Source of the DNA: Arachis hypogaea
Lineage: Eukaryota > Streptophyta > Magnoliopsida > Fabales > Fabaceae
Assembly: GCF_003086295.3 (NCBI RefSeq)
Contig: NC_092052.1
Span: 77,566,687 to 77,630,686 of the forward strand
Direction of reading: 5' to 3'
DNA length: 64,000 nucleotides
A program made the translations under genes and the position numbers. Of this stretch, positions 29,459 through 42,318 are shown piece by piece. Under the pieces are notes generated by a model. That model had not been told where the DNA came from, did not search any database, and worked only from the letters and a program-made list of their open reading frames with translations. Numbering within the stretch: position 1 is the stretch's first letter; each line of letters starts with the position of its first letter.

Positions 29459-29642
29459 AATTCTAAATTATTTTTATCCTTTCAAAACAATAAATCAATT
29501 TTCAAAATATTATTTTCCAAAATACGCGGTACAGGACAGACTAGAGCCGACATTGCCAGCTTAAGCGCCAGTATGCATTTTTTGGAAAATAATATTTTGA
29601 AAATTGATTTATTGTTTTCAAAGGATAAAAATAATTTAGAAC
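29459..29642 (+). repeat. E8 LTR 1: 60-bp inverted repeat with flipped loop
   Basis: Arms 29459-29518 and 29584-29642 are complementary at all but about two positions. The 65-base loop (ACGCGG...TATGCA) is the reverse complement of the matching segment in LTR 2 (about 34178-34232). Both arms share GGATAAAAAT where LTRs 2 and 3 have GGAAAAAAAT, so one arm was copied from the other. Confidence 0.85.
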
Positions 29643-31196
29643 TAAAAACCAGGCACTAATCTTAAAAGTTTTGGCCCAAAGTGGGCCAAACGGACCTAAA
29701 ACGCTAACGTGTTGGACCGGGCCCAAATTAGGCCCAAGGCCCAACATATATATACATGTTTAATGAGCTTTTAGCTCATTTCTCACCTCCAAGAGAGAGA
29801 GAGCCGCGGATTAAGAGAGAAGGGAGAAGGAAGAGGGTGACACTATTCACCTCCACCTTCCAGGAGCCATAATTTTTGATCCGGAGCTCCGATTGACGAG
29901 CCATTTGCGGCCACGCAAAGCTCTTGACGAGGTCTTCGTTTCTATCTAAAGAGATCTGGTAAGAACTCAAAACCTACACCCCAGTTTCCAGCCCTAAGTT
30001 CTGTGCATTTTTTGGTTTAGTTTTTGAGGAAGTTTTGTGGTTTTGGTTGTTTAGGTGATCTCTAGTAGTGGGTAATTATTGAAAGTTGCCCCAATCATCT
30101 TTGGACAAGGTGAGTTGCTCATAAACCTTTGTAGTGTTGTATGTTGTGGTTTCTAGGTTTTGATTTTGGTATATATATGTGATGTTAGATTGAGTTTTGG
30201 TGTTTGTTATAGTTGGTTAAGGCTTTGGATCGAGCTTGGTGGCTTCGTTTTGATGTTTGGAATATTTTGGGAATCGGCCATGGTATGGTTTCAGTTTCCA
30301 TTATGTAATATGTAATGTTTCTGAACACTTAGGCTAGTTGACCTTAGGATAGGATTGAATGCTTTGGGTGTATGCTTAATTGTATGTGATTTTGATGTTT
30401 GGGGATAACTGGTATGATAGCGATGATGATATGGAGTTTTGGTATGAGGAGTATATGAGTTTGATGATGATTGTTGGCGTTTAATGATGATGAAGGTTGA
30501 TGATGAATGTGTGATTTAATTGTAATTGATGAGGGATTGATGATTATTGAAGTTGATGAGGATTTGTAGTGATTGTTAATATTGTTGATGGTTGATATTG
30601 ATTATGAGTGTTATGATGGTTGTTGATGTTGAGAAAATTGAGGATGAATGTTGATATTTATTATGGTTGTTGAGAGTTATTGGTATTCTTGATGATTATT
30701 GATGAGTTGTGTTGATTATGGTAAATGATGGTGTTGGTGTATGATGTGGGAATTGGGTAATGATATTTTTTGAGGATTGTTAATGATTGGTGAGTAGTTA
30801 TATTGATGTTAATAAGGTTAATGAAACGTGAAAAAAATGTGATTGAGAAGGTTGTGTGATTGAGAAAATGGTTGAAGTAGTGTTTGGTATGAATTTTGGG
30901 TTGTTTTGGTAATGGTTGAAATGTGATTGAATTGGTATTGGATTGAGATTTGGTTAAGAATTGAGTTTTTGAGATTTTGGGTAAAAATGGATTTTTGGTG
31001 AACTTTTTCTGATCATAACTTTTGCCTCATTTTTAAAAATTTGTTGAATTTGGTTTAGAAATAAAGATTATTGAAATCCCTTCGATTTGATATAAGGTTT
31101 GTAAAATTTGGATTTTTGTAGAGGAAGTTATGATCATTCAAAGATTGGTGTCGAAATCTGAAATTCTATAGAGTTTCAGAATTTTGTGATTTCTGG

Positions 31197-31463
31197 TATG
31201 TGCGTACGCACAAGTTGGGAAGGGTCGTCTGTTCAGGGCACTAGCACAAGTTGTGCGAGTGAACAGACAGTGTGAATTTTGGCACCTGTGCGTACGCACA
31301 CCTGTGCGTACGCACACCCCTGTGCGTACGCACACCCCTGTGCGTACGCACACCCCTGTGCGTACGCACACCCCTGTGCGTACGCACACCCCTGTGCGTA
31401 CGCAAATGTTTTGAAACTTCCTGGGCGTGCGCAAGCACACCCCTATGCGTACGCACACGCCCT
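31197..31463 (+). repeat. E8 LTR 1: TGTGCGTACGCACA minisatellite
   Basis: Seven copies of TGTGCGTACGCA start at 31287, 31303, 31321, 31339, 31357, 31375 and 31393; from the second onward the period is 18 bp. Single copies lie at 31197 and 31433-31463. LTR 2 and LTR 3 have only one copy at the homologous place. Confidence 0.92.
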
Positions 31464-33073
31464 GTTTCATAAATTTAAACTTTGTTTTCAACTATTTCAC
31501 CTTCCCAACAAGGTTGTATGCTTCTGTGGCACCATTTTAAGACTTTTGGGCTTATTTTTGGGTATCTGAATAAGGGAAAGGTCCTAGGAGGCTTAATTTG
31601 GGTTTTACGTTAGAAAGTTAGAGAACGGAGGCTTAGGTTTCTGGTGTACTGAGGATGGTTTGATGTCGTGTGGAGGAAGATGGTATGTGGGTTGAGAACT
31701 GATGAATTATTGAGTTCGGAAGTGATGTGAATTGACAGTGGTTGAGTTGAGTCGAGGACTCTGAATGAGATGATGGATACATGTGATATTCAAAATGTTT
31801 TCTGAAAACCACTGATGTACTGATTTATATTGAGATTATGAGACGCTATGCGCCCGGCAGGGACGGCGGTTGGATCCCGCCTGTCGAGGTAGCGGTGGCG
31901 GCATAAGGGTAGGGGTTCGTCCCACTTGCGTTGAGTTGTGAGGTCTGTGGCAAGAGTATCCCGCTCGTATCCCTTCAGATCAATAGAGCGTGCAGGCGCA
32001 AAACCTTGGACACTGATCCGAGCACTATATCTCAGGGGTTCCCATTAATGATTCCGAAGGGTGACATCTCCATGGAGATTTGTCTGGTTGGCAGTTGAAC
32101 CGACAATGTGATATCACAGCCAATAGGACAGACATTCATCATATGCCTCTTCTACGTGCTTATTTGCTTTGATTACTTGAGTTTGCCTAATTGTATAACA
32201 TGCCTACTTGCTTCTTGAATTACTTGTTATATATGATTATTATCTGTGTTTTACTTGCTTGCATTAATTGTGATTGCCTGGTGCTGATGAGGTTAGGGAG
32301 GCGGTGGCGATGGGATCGCACGGCGGGTAGGTTGGTGAAGGCTGTGGGACAGCAGTGACTAGTCTTAGTTGGAAATCCTTTAAATTTAGAAAACCCTGTA
32401 TACTGTTTATGGTTAAGTATCTTTATTTATTTATTGATGTTAAGCTTGAATATCCGTATTGATGTGAAGTTCTAGGATTGCCTTCGGCATCCCGGAGCCT
32501 TATATCTTACATCATTGGGCACTGTTACCATACTGAGAACCTCCGGTTCTAATTCCATACTTTGTCGTTATTTTTCAGATGCAGATTGTAATCTACTTCG
32601 GTGAAATTGCGGATATGGTGACAGAGTGGAGTATGGTTTCCTCCTTGGTTTATTTCTATTTTACTTGTTATAGCTACTCTCATATCTCTGTGTATTTTAT
32701 CTTTATGGCCTTAGAGTCTTATTTGAGAGAATAGTTGTATGAGCTGTTCTAATTCCAAAACTCTGTATTTCCCTAATTGCAACTAGTCAGCTTAAACTCC
32801 ACAAGCTGCGGCTAGTTCCCTATGATTATTATAATATTGTATCTATATATATGTTTTATTCTTTTACATCTATACCTTGTGTCTTGTGCGTCAGCTTCGT
32901 GTGAACGTTTCGTGCTTTTATAAATCTGTCTTTGAGCTTAATCCTCATCGGGTTTCTAGAATATATTATTTCCTTCTATATATAAATATGTATAAGCCTT
33001 AGGACTATCGTAACCTCTGATTAACCTTTGCTTTACGGCTAGAGGTAAGGCATAGGGTAATTAGGGTGTTACA

Positions 33074-34003
33074 TTTAGTTGTATCAGAGCGGTTCGTCCT
33101 TGTGAGCCTGAGGGATGGACCGATTGTGCTTTGTTGCACACTCTGGGTCATTTTTCTTTGATGCTATTTAGGTTATCTACTTGATATTTCATAGCATGCT
33201 TGTTTGTGAGTGCCTTTTGGGATAATTGAAGCACTTGACTTTTGATATTGAGACTGATCACCTTGATATCGATTGTTTGGTGTGGAAAGAAAACCTGAAT
33301 GGCAACTCACGGACGAGGTCAATCACATTAACGGAGAGGTAGTGAGGATGACTAACATAGCCTAAGCGTTACGAGCTCAACATGTCCCGGAAAACCAGTT
33401 CGTGGAGTTGCTGCGTATTAGTTGATGGGTGAGGCTTAACATGGGCGGCAGGAGGAGTGCCAACTGTTTCTTTAGCGGTTTTTACTTATGATTTTCAATT
33501 TTTAACTGTTATGGTCTTGAACCATGTTGAAAAAAACTTTTAAGGGTTAAAATGATTTTGAAATTTGGTTTGTAACTTTGGTTTTGAAAGATGGTCAGAA
33601 GTCTTGGTTAAATTTACATGTTTTAAAAGAAAAGTGAGTTTTCCAATTATGTTCATTTGTGAATTTGGTTTCCAAATTATGTTATCGAAAGGGATTCAAA
33701 TTGTAAAGTTTCTATTTGAGAAAAATCGTGATTTAAATTAATCTCCTTTTGAGTAAATGATTTTGGATTCTTTTGAAAAAGCTTTCACAATGAGCTGGGT
33801 TAGAATAAACTTGTCTTGAGGGTTTTGGGAAAATGTTCCAACAATTGGTATTGGTTTTAAGGAAAATTTTGGATTCTTGATGGCGATAATCAGAGTGACG
33901 CAGCAGAAGGCGAGAGGGAACATCAACACAGTAGGACGCTTTGAGGAAGATATATCGCGTAATTCGAATTATCGAGCGCGAGAATTTTATTAGGAGGGAA
34001 GAA
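33074..34003 (+). other. E8: internal segment 1 (930 bp)
   Basis: Starts TTTAG and a primer site (33079-33090, TTGTATCAGAGC, one base off tRNA-iMet type) and ends in the purine tract AGGAGGGAAGAA (33992-34003). At 33299 ATGGCAACTCACGGACGAG resembles the beginning of chromovirus gag genes (MATxGRG), but a TAA follows after ten codons. No other coding sequence. Confidence 0.85.
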
Positions 34004-37000
34004 TGTAAGAACCGGAGCTTTTACGTAAAACCGTTTTAATAAAATAATTTTAGTTCCCGGAATAGATTCAAAATTTAGAAGTTTTAATTTTGAAAATATA
34101 AATATGAGATTTGATTTCAGTGAATTTTTCTGAGCTTGAAAATATATCGGTTTTGAAAAGTTTTTGTAAAAAAAAAATGCGTATTGGCACTTAAGCTGGC
34201 AATGCCGGCTCTAGTTTGTCCAGTACTGCGTATTTTGAAAAATAATATTTTGAAAATTGATTTATTATTTTGAAAGGAAAAAAATAATTTAGAATTGAAA
34301 ACCGGGCACTAACCTTAAAGGTTTTCGCCCAAAGTGGGCTAAACGGACCTAAAACGCTAACGTGTTAGACCGGGCCCAAATTGGGCCCAAGACCTAACAT
34401 ATATATACATGTTTAATAAGCTTTCAGCTCATTTCTCACCTCCAAGAGAGAGAGAGCCGCGGATTAAGAGAGAAGGGAGAAGGAAGGGGGTGACACTATT
34501 CACCTCCACCTTCCGGGAGCCATAACTTTCAATCCGGAGCTCTGATTGACGAGCCATTTACAGCCACGCAAAGCTCTCGACGAGCTCTTCCTTTATATAT
34601 AATGAGATCTGGTAAGAACTTGAAACATATACCCCATCTTCCAGCCCTAAGTTTTGCGCATTTTTGGGTTTAGTTTTTGAGCAAGTTTTGTAGTTTTGGT
34701 TGTTTAGGTGATCTCTAGTAGCGGGTAATTGTTGAAAATTACCCCAATTATCTTTGGACAAGGTGAGTTGCTCTTAAAATTTTGTAGTGTTGTATGTTAT
34801 GGTTTCTAGATTTTGATTTTGGTATATATATATGATGTTAGATTGAGTTTTAGTGTTTGTTGGAGTTGGTTGAAGCTTTGGATCGAGCTTGGTGGCTTCG
34901 TTTTGATGTTTGGAACGTTATGGAAATCGGCCAAGGTATGGTGTCGGTTTCCTTTATGTAATATATAATATTTTTGGACACTCAGGCTAGTTGACCTTAA
35001 GATATGATTGAATGGTTTGGGTGTATGCTTAATTGTATGTGATTTTGATGTTTGGGGATAACTTGTATGATAGTGATGATGATATGGAGTTTTGGTATGA
35101 GGAGTCTATGAGTTTGATGATGATTGTTGGCATTTAATGATGATGAAGGTTGATGATGAATGTGTGATTTAATTGTAATTGATGAGGGATTGATGATTAT
35201 TGAAGTTGATGAGGATTTGTAGTGATTGTTAATATTGTTGATGGTTGATATTGATTATGAGTGTTATGATGGTTGTTATTGTTGAGAAAATTGAGGATGA
35301 ATGTTGATATTTGTTATGGTTGTTGAGAGTTGTTGGTATTGTTGATGATTATTGATGAGTTGTGTTGATTATGGTAAATGATGGTATTGGTGTATGATGT
35401 AGGAATTGGGTAATGATGCTTTTTTTTAGGATTGTTAATGATTGGTGAGTGGTTGTATTGATGTTAATAACGTTAATGGGAAGTAGAAAAAAATGTGGAT
35501 TAGGTTAGATTTAGAATTGTTGAATAGTTTAGAAGGTTGTGTGATTGAGAAAATGGTTGAAGTAGTGTTTGGTATGAATTTTGAGTTGTTTTGGTATGGT
35601 TGAAATGTGGTTGAATTGGTATTGGATTGAGGTTTGTTTAAGAATTGAGTTTTTGAGATTTTGGGTAAAAATGGATTTTTGGTGAAGTTTGTCTGATCAT
35701 AACTTTTGCCTCGATTTTCAAAATTTGTTGAATTTAGTTTAGAAATAAAGATTATTGAAAACCCTTCGATTTGATATACGGTTTGTAAAATTTGGATTTT
35801 TGTAGAGGAAGTTATGATCATTCAAAGATTGGTGTCGAAATCTGAAATTCTACAGAGTTGCAGAATTTTGTGATTTCTGGTATGTGCATACGCACAGCCT
35901 TGTGCACATGCACATGCCAATGGAGTTTTACAACCTCTGCGTACGTACAGCCCTGTGCGCACGCACAAGTTCGGAAGGGTCGTTTTTTGGGGGCGCTAGC
36001 ACCAGGTTGTACGAGTGAATTTTGGCACCTGTGCGTACACCCACGTTTTGAAACTTCTTGGGCGTGCGCAGGCACACCCCTGTGCAGATGCACATGCCCT
36101 GTTTCACAAATTTAAACTTTGTTTTCAACTATTTCACCTTCCCAACAAGGTTGTAAGCTTCTGTGATACCATTTTAAGACTTTTGGGCTATTTTTGGGTA
36201 TCAGAATAAGGGAAAGGTCCTAGGAGGTTTAATTTGGGTTTTATGTTAGAAAGTTAGAGAACGGAGGCTTAGGTTTCTGGTGTACTGAGAATGGTTTGAT
36301 GTCGTGTGGAGGTAGATGGTATGTGGGATGAGAACTGATGAACTGATGAGTTCGGTATTGAAATGTGAATTGACAGTGCTTGAGTTTAGTCAAGGACTCT
36401 GAATGAGATGATGGATCCATGTGATATTGAAAATGTTTTCTGAAAACCGCTAATGTACTGATTTATATTGAGATTATGAGACGCTATACGCCCGACAGGG
36501 ACGGCGGTTGGATACCGCCTGTCGAGGTAGCAGCGGCGGCGTAAGGGCAGGGGTTCATCCTGCTCTGTGCCAAGAGTATCCCGTTCGAATCCCTTCGGAT
36601 CAATAGAGCGTTCAGGCGCAAAACCCTGGACAGTGATCCGAGCACTATATCTCAGGGTTTCCCATTTATGATTCCGAGGGCGACATCTCCATAGAGATGT
36701 GTCGGGTTGGCAGTTGAACCGACAATGTGATATCACAGCCAATAGGACAGACATTCATCATATGCATCTTCTACGTTCTTATTTGCTTTGATTACTTGAG
36801 TTTGCCTAATTGTATAACATGCCTAGTTGCTTCTTTAATTACTTGTTATATATGATTATTATCTATGTTTTACTTGCTTGCATTAATTGTGATTGCCTGG
36901 TGTTGAGGAGGTTAGGGAGGCGGTGGCGATGGGATCACACGGAGGGTAGGTTGGTGAAGGCTGTGGGACAGCGGTGACTAGTCTTAGTTGGAAATCTTTT

Positions 37001-37692
37001 AAGTTTAGAAAACCATGTTTACTGTTTATGGTTTAGTATCTTTATTTATTTATTGACGTTAAGCTTGAATATCTGTATTGATGTGAAGTTCTAGGATTGC
37101 CTTCAGCGTCACGAAGCCTTACATCTTACATCATTGGGCACTGTTACCATACTGAGAACCTCAGGTTCTAATTCCATACTTTGTCGTTGTTTTTCAGATG
37201 CAGATCGTAATCTACTTCGGTGAGATTGCGGATATGGTGACAGAGTGGAGTATGGTTTCCTCCTTGGTTTATTTCTATTTTACTTGTTATAGCTACTTTG
37301 ATATCTCTGTGTATTTTATCTTTATGGCCTTAGAGTCTTATTTGAGAGAATAGTTGTATGAGCTGTTCTAATTCCAAAACTCTGTATTTCCCTAATTGCA
37401 ACTAGTCAGCTTAAACTCCACAAGCTGCGGCTAGTTCCCTTTGATTATTATAATATTGTATCTATATATATGTTTTATTCTTTTACATCTATACCTTGTG
37501 TCTCATGCGTCAGCTTCGTGTGAACATTTCGTGCTTTTATAAATCTGTCTTTGAGCTTAATCTTCATCGGGTTTCTAGAATATATTATTTCCTTCTATAT
37601 ATAAATATGTATAAGCCTTAGGACTATCGTAACCTCTGATTAACCTTTGCTTTACGGCTAGAGGTAAGGCTTAGGGTAATTAGGGTGTTACA
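34004..37692 (+). repeat. E8: LTR 2 (3689 bp)
   Basis: TGTAAGAACCGGAGC to GTGTTACA. Shared as 3' LTR of unit 1 and 5' LTR of unit 2. Decayed TGTGCGTACGCACA-type palindromes at about 35883-36096. CATATATATACATG near 34398 could be a TATA box, after GGGCCCAA motifs. The short ORFs show no homology to known domains. Confidence 0.9.
35883..36096 (+). repeat. E8 LTR 2: unexpanded palindrome region
   Basis: About six separate degenerate TGTGCGNACGCACA copies (for example TGTGCATACGCACA and TGTGCGCACGCACA), not in tandem. Homologous to 31197-31463. Confidence 0.8.
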
Positions 37693-38622
37693 TTTAGTGG
37701 TATCAGAGCGGTTCGTCCTCGTGAGCCTGAGGGATGGACCGATTGTGCTTCGTTGCACACTCTGGGTCATTTTTCTTTGATGCTATTTAGGTTATCTACT
37801 TGATATTTCATAGCATGCTTGTTTGTGAGTGCCTTTTGGGATAATTGAAGCACTAGACTTTTGATATTGAGACTGATCACCTTGATATTGATTGTTTGGT
37901 GTGGAAAGAAAACCTGAATGGCAACTCACGGACAAGGTCAATCACGTTAACGGAGAGGTAGTGAGGATGACTAACATAGCCTACGCGTTACGAGCTCAAC
38001 ATGTCCCGAAAATCCAGTTCGTGGAGTTGCTGCGTATCAGTTGATGGGTGAGGCTCAACATGGGCGGCAGGAGGAGTGCCAACTGTTTCTTTAACGGTTT
38101 TTACTTATGATTTTCAATTTTTAACTGTTATGGTCTTGAACCATGTTGAAAAAAACTTTTAAGGGTTAAAATGATTTTGAAATTTGGTTTGTAACTTTGG
38201 TTTTGAAAGATGGTCAGAAGTCTTGGTTAAATTTACATGATTTAAAAGAAAAGTGAGTTTTCCGATTATGTTCATTTGTGAATTTGGTTTCCAAATTATC
38301 TTATCGAAAGGGATTCAAATTGTAAAGTTTCTATTTGAGAAAAATCGTGATTTAAATTAATCTCCTTTTGAGTAAATGATTTTGGATTCTTTTGAAAAAG
38401 CTTTCACAATGAGCTGGGTTAGAATAAACTTGTCTTGAGGGTTTTGGAAAAATGTTCCAACAATCGGTATTGGTTTTAAGGAAAATTTTGGATTCTTGAT
38501 GGCGATAATCAAAGTGACGCAGCAGAAGGCGAGAGGGAACATCGACACAGTAGGACGCTTTGAGGAAGATATATCGCGTAATTCGAATTTTCGAGCGCGA
38601 GAATTTTAGTAGGAGGGAAGAA
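37693..38622 (+). other. E8: internal segment 2 (930 bp)
   Basis: Primer site TGGTATCAGAGC at 37698-37709, perfect for tRNA-iMet. Purine tract AGGAGGGAAGAA at 38611-38622. The same truncated gag-like start is at about 37918. Same length as segment 1, with only scattered base changes. Confidence 0.88.
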
Positions 38623-41600
38623 TGTAAGAATCGGAGCTTTTACGTAAAACCGTTTTAATAAAATAATTTTAGTTCCTGGAATAGATTCAAAATTTAGAAG
38701 TTTTAATTTTGAAAATATAAATATGAGATTTGATTTCAGTGAATTTTTCTGAGCTTGAAAATATATCGGTTTCGAAAAGTTTTTATAAAAAAAAATGCGT
38801 ACTGGCACTTAAGCTGGCAATGCCAGCTCTAGTCTGTCCAGTAGTGCGTATTTTGAAAAATAATATTTTAAAAATTGATTTATTATTTTGAAAGGAAAAA
38901 AATAATTTAGAATTGAAAACCGGGCACTAATCTTAAAGGTTTTCGCCCAAAGTGGGCCAAACGGACCTAAAACGCTAACGTGTTGGACCGGGCTCAAATT
39001 GAGCCCAAGGCCTAACATATATATACATGTTTAATAAGCTTTCAGCTCATTTCTCACCTCCAAGGGAGAGAGAGCCGCGGATTAAGAGAGAAGGGAGAAG
39101 GAAGGGGGTGACACTATTTACCTCCACCTTCCGGGAGCCATAACTTTCAATCCGGAGCTCTGATTGACGAGCCGTTTGCAGCCACGCAAAGCTCTCGACG
39201 AGCTCTTCCTTTATATATATAATGAGATCTGATACGAACTTGAAACCTATACCCCATCTTCTAGCCCTAAGTTCTGCGCATTTTTGGGTTTAGTTTTTGA
39301 GCAAGTTTTGTGGTTTTGGTTGTTTAGGTGATCTCTAGTAGCGGGTAATTATTGAAAATTACCCCAATTATCTTTGGACAAGGTGAGTTACTCATAAACT
39401 TTTGTAGTGTTGTATGTTATGGTTTCTAGGTTTTGATTTTGGTATATATATTTGATGTTAGATTGAGTTTTAGTGTTTGTTGGAGTTGGTTGAAGATTTG
39501 GATCGAGCTTGGTGGCTTCATTTTGATGTTTGGAACGTTTTGGAAATCGATCAAGGTATGGTGTCGGTTTCCTTTATGTAATATATAATATTTTTGGACA
39601 CTCAGGCTAGTTGACCTTAAGATATGATTGAATGCTTTGGGTGTATACTTAATTGTATGTGATTTTGATGTTTGGGTATAACTTGTATGATAGTGACGAT
39701 GATATGGAGTTTTGGTATGAGGAGTATATGAGTTTGATGATGATTGTTGGCATTTAATGATGATGAAGGTTGATGATGAATGTGTGATTTAATTGTAATT
39801 GATGAGGGATTGATGATTATTGAAGTTGATGAGGATTTGTAGTGATTGTTAATATTGTTGATGGTTGATATTGATTATGAGTGTTATGATGGTTGTTAAT
39901 GTTGATAAAATTGAGGATGAATGTTGATATTTGTTGTGGTTGTTGAGAGTTGTTGGTATTGTTGATGATTATTGATGAGTTGTGTTGATTATGGTAAATG
40001 ATGGTATTAGTGTATGATGTAGAAATTGGGAAATGATGATTTTTTTGAGGATTGTTAATGATTAGTGAGTGGTTGTATTGATGTTAATAACGTTAATGGG
40101 AAGTGGAAAAAAATATGGATTAGGTTAGATTTAGAATTGTTGAATGGTTTAGAAGGTTGTGTGATTGAGAAAATGGTTGAAGTAGTGTTTGGTATGAATT
40201 TTGGGTTGTTTTGGTATGGTTGAAATGTGGTTGAATTGGTATTGGATTGAGGTTTGGTTAAGAATTGAGTTTTTGAGATTTTGGGTAAAAATGGATTTTT
40301 GGTGAAGTTTGTCTAATCCTAACTTTTGCCTCGGTTTTCAAAATTTGTTGAATTTGGTTTAGAAATAAAGATTATTGAAATCCCTTCGATTTGATATACG
40401 GTTTGTAAAATTTGGATTTTTGTAGAGGAAGTTATGATCATTCAAAGATTGGTGTCGAAATCTGAAATTCTACAGAGTTACAGAATTTTGTGATTTCTGG
40501 TATGTGCGTATGCACAGCCTTGTGCACACGCACATGCCAATGGAGTTTTACAACCTATGCGTACGTACAGCCCTGTGCGCACGCACAAGTTCGGAAGGGT
40601 CGTTTGTTGGGGGACGCTAGCACCAGGTTGTACGAGTGAATTTTGGCACCTGTGCGTACGCACACGTTTTGAAACTTCCTGGGCGTACGCACGCACACCC
40701 CTGTGCATATGCACATGCCCTGTTTCACAAATTTAAACTTTGTTTCCAACTATTTCACCTTTCCAACAAGGTTGTAAGCTTCTGTGACACCATTTTAAGA
40801 CTTTTGGGCTATTTTTGGGTATCAGAATAAGGGAAAGGTCCTAGGAGGTTTAATTTGGGTTTTATGTTAGAAAGTTAGAGAACGGAGGCTTAGGTTTCTG
40901 GTGTACTGAGGATGGTTTGATGTCGTGTGGAGGTAGATGTTATGTGGGATGAGAACTGATGAACTGTTGAGTTCGGTATTGAAATATGAATTGACAGTGC
41001 TTGAGTTGAGTCAAGGACTCTGAATGAGATGATGGATCCATGTGATATTGAAAATGTTTTCTGAAAACCACTGATGTACTTATTTATATTGAGATTATGA
41101 GATGCTATACGCCCGACAGGGACGGCGGTTTGATCCCGCCTGTCGAGGTAGCAGTGGCGGCGTAAGGGCAGGGGTTCATCCTGCTCTGTGCCAAGAGTAT
41201 CCCGTTCGAATCCCTTCGGATCAATAGAGCGTTCAGGCGCAAAACCCTGGACAGTGATCTGAGCACTATATCTCGGGGTTTCCCATTGATGATTCCGAGG
41301 GCGACATCTCCATGGAGATGTGTCGGGTTGGCAGTTGAACCGACAATGTGATATCACAGCCAATAGGCAGACATTCATCATATACATCTTCTACGTTCTT
41401 GTTTGCTTTGATTACTTGAGTTTGCCTAATTATATAACATGCCTAGTTGCTTCTTTAATTACTTGTTATATATGATTATTATCTGTGTTTTACTTGCTTG
41501 CATTAATTGTGATTGCCTGGTGTTGAGGAGGTTAGGGAGGCGGTGGCGATGGGATCACACGGAGGGTAGGTTGGTGAAGGCTGTGGGACAGCGGTGACTA

Positions 41601-42313
41601 GTCTTAGTTGGAAATCCTTTAAGTTTAGAAAACCCTGTTTACTGTTTATGGTTTAGTATCTTTATTTATTTATTGATGTTAAGCTTGAATATCCGTATTG
41701 ATGTGAAGTTCTAGGATTGCCTTCAGCGTCCCGAAGCCTTACATCTTACATCATTGGGCACTGTTACCATACTGAGAACCTCCGGTTCTAATTCCATACT
41801 TTGTCGTTGTTTTTCAGATGCAGATCATAATCTACTTCGGTGAGATTGCGGATATGGTGACAGAGCAGAGTATGGTTTCTTCCTTGGTTTATTTCTATTT
41901 TACTTGTTATAGTTACTCTTATATCTCTGTGTATTTTATCTATATGGCCTTAGAGGCTTATTTGAGAGAATAGTTGTATAAGCTGTTTTAATTCCAAAAC
42001 TCTGTATTTCCCTAATTGCAACTAGTCAGCTTAAACTCCGCAAGTTGCGGCTAGTTCCCTATGATTATTATAATATTGTATCTATATATATGTTTTATTC
42101 TTTTACATCTATACCTTGTGTCTTGTGCGTCAGCTTCGTGTGAATGTTTCGCGCTTTTGTAAATCTGTCTTTGAGCTTAATCCTTCATCGGACTTCTAGA
42201 ATATATTATTTTCTTCTATATATAAATATGTATAAGCCTTAGGATTTTCGTAACCTCTTATTAACCTTTGCTTTACGGCTAGAGGTAAGGCTTATGGTAA
42301 TTAGGGTGTTACA
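38623..42313 (+). repeat. E8: LTR 3 (3691 bp)
   Basis: TGTAAGAATCGGAGC to GTGTTACA, followed by the right target duplication CAGTT (42314-42318). Closest to LTR 2. Palindromes at about 40503-40712 in the unexpanded state. Confidence 0.9.
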
Positions 42314-42318
42314 CAGTT
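42314..42318 (+). repeat. E8: right target-site duplication (CAGTT)
   Basis: Matches 29424-29428. Confidence 0.7.

Larger units (their letters stand above)
29429..33073 (+). repeat. E8: LTR 1, with rearranged 5' end
   Basis: Ends in GTGTTACA like the other two. The first about 190 bp of the normal LTR is replaced by an inverted copy of a downstream segment (see 29459-29642). It keeps a 20-odd base segment near 31945 (TTGCGTTGAGTTGTGAGGT) that LTRs 2 and 3 both lack, so it is the odd one of the three. A TATA-like CATATATATACATG follows GGCCCAA motifs near 29735-29758. Confidence 0.85.
29429..42313 (+). mobile_element. E8: tandem LTR-internal-LTR-internal-LTR array of a non-autonomous gypsy element
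   Basis: Three LTRs of about 3.65-3.69 kb alternate with two internal segments of exactly 930 bp. The outer ends are flanked by CAGT(T), so the array sits in one target site, inside the protease end of E6. LTRs run TGTAAGAA...GTGTTACA. The primer site is tRNA-iMet type (TGGTATCAGAGC) and a purine tract AGGAGGGAAGAA precedes each following LTR. The internal part has only a trace of a gag start. Unequal recombination between LTRs of neighbouring or sister copies is the simplest origin. Confidence 0.9.

Noticed and set aside
29700..30060. Possible host gene promoter (GGCCCAA motifs, TATA, CT-rich leader)
   Set aside because: It recurs at 34370 and 38990 as part of the E8 LTRs, so it is an LTR promoter at most; no gene follows.
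31138..31569. ORFs of repeated VRT and AYA units around 31.2-31.5 kb
   Set aside because: They translate the 18-bp palindromic minisatellite in an LTR; absent from the sister LTRs.
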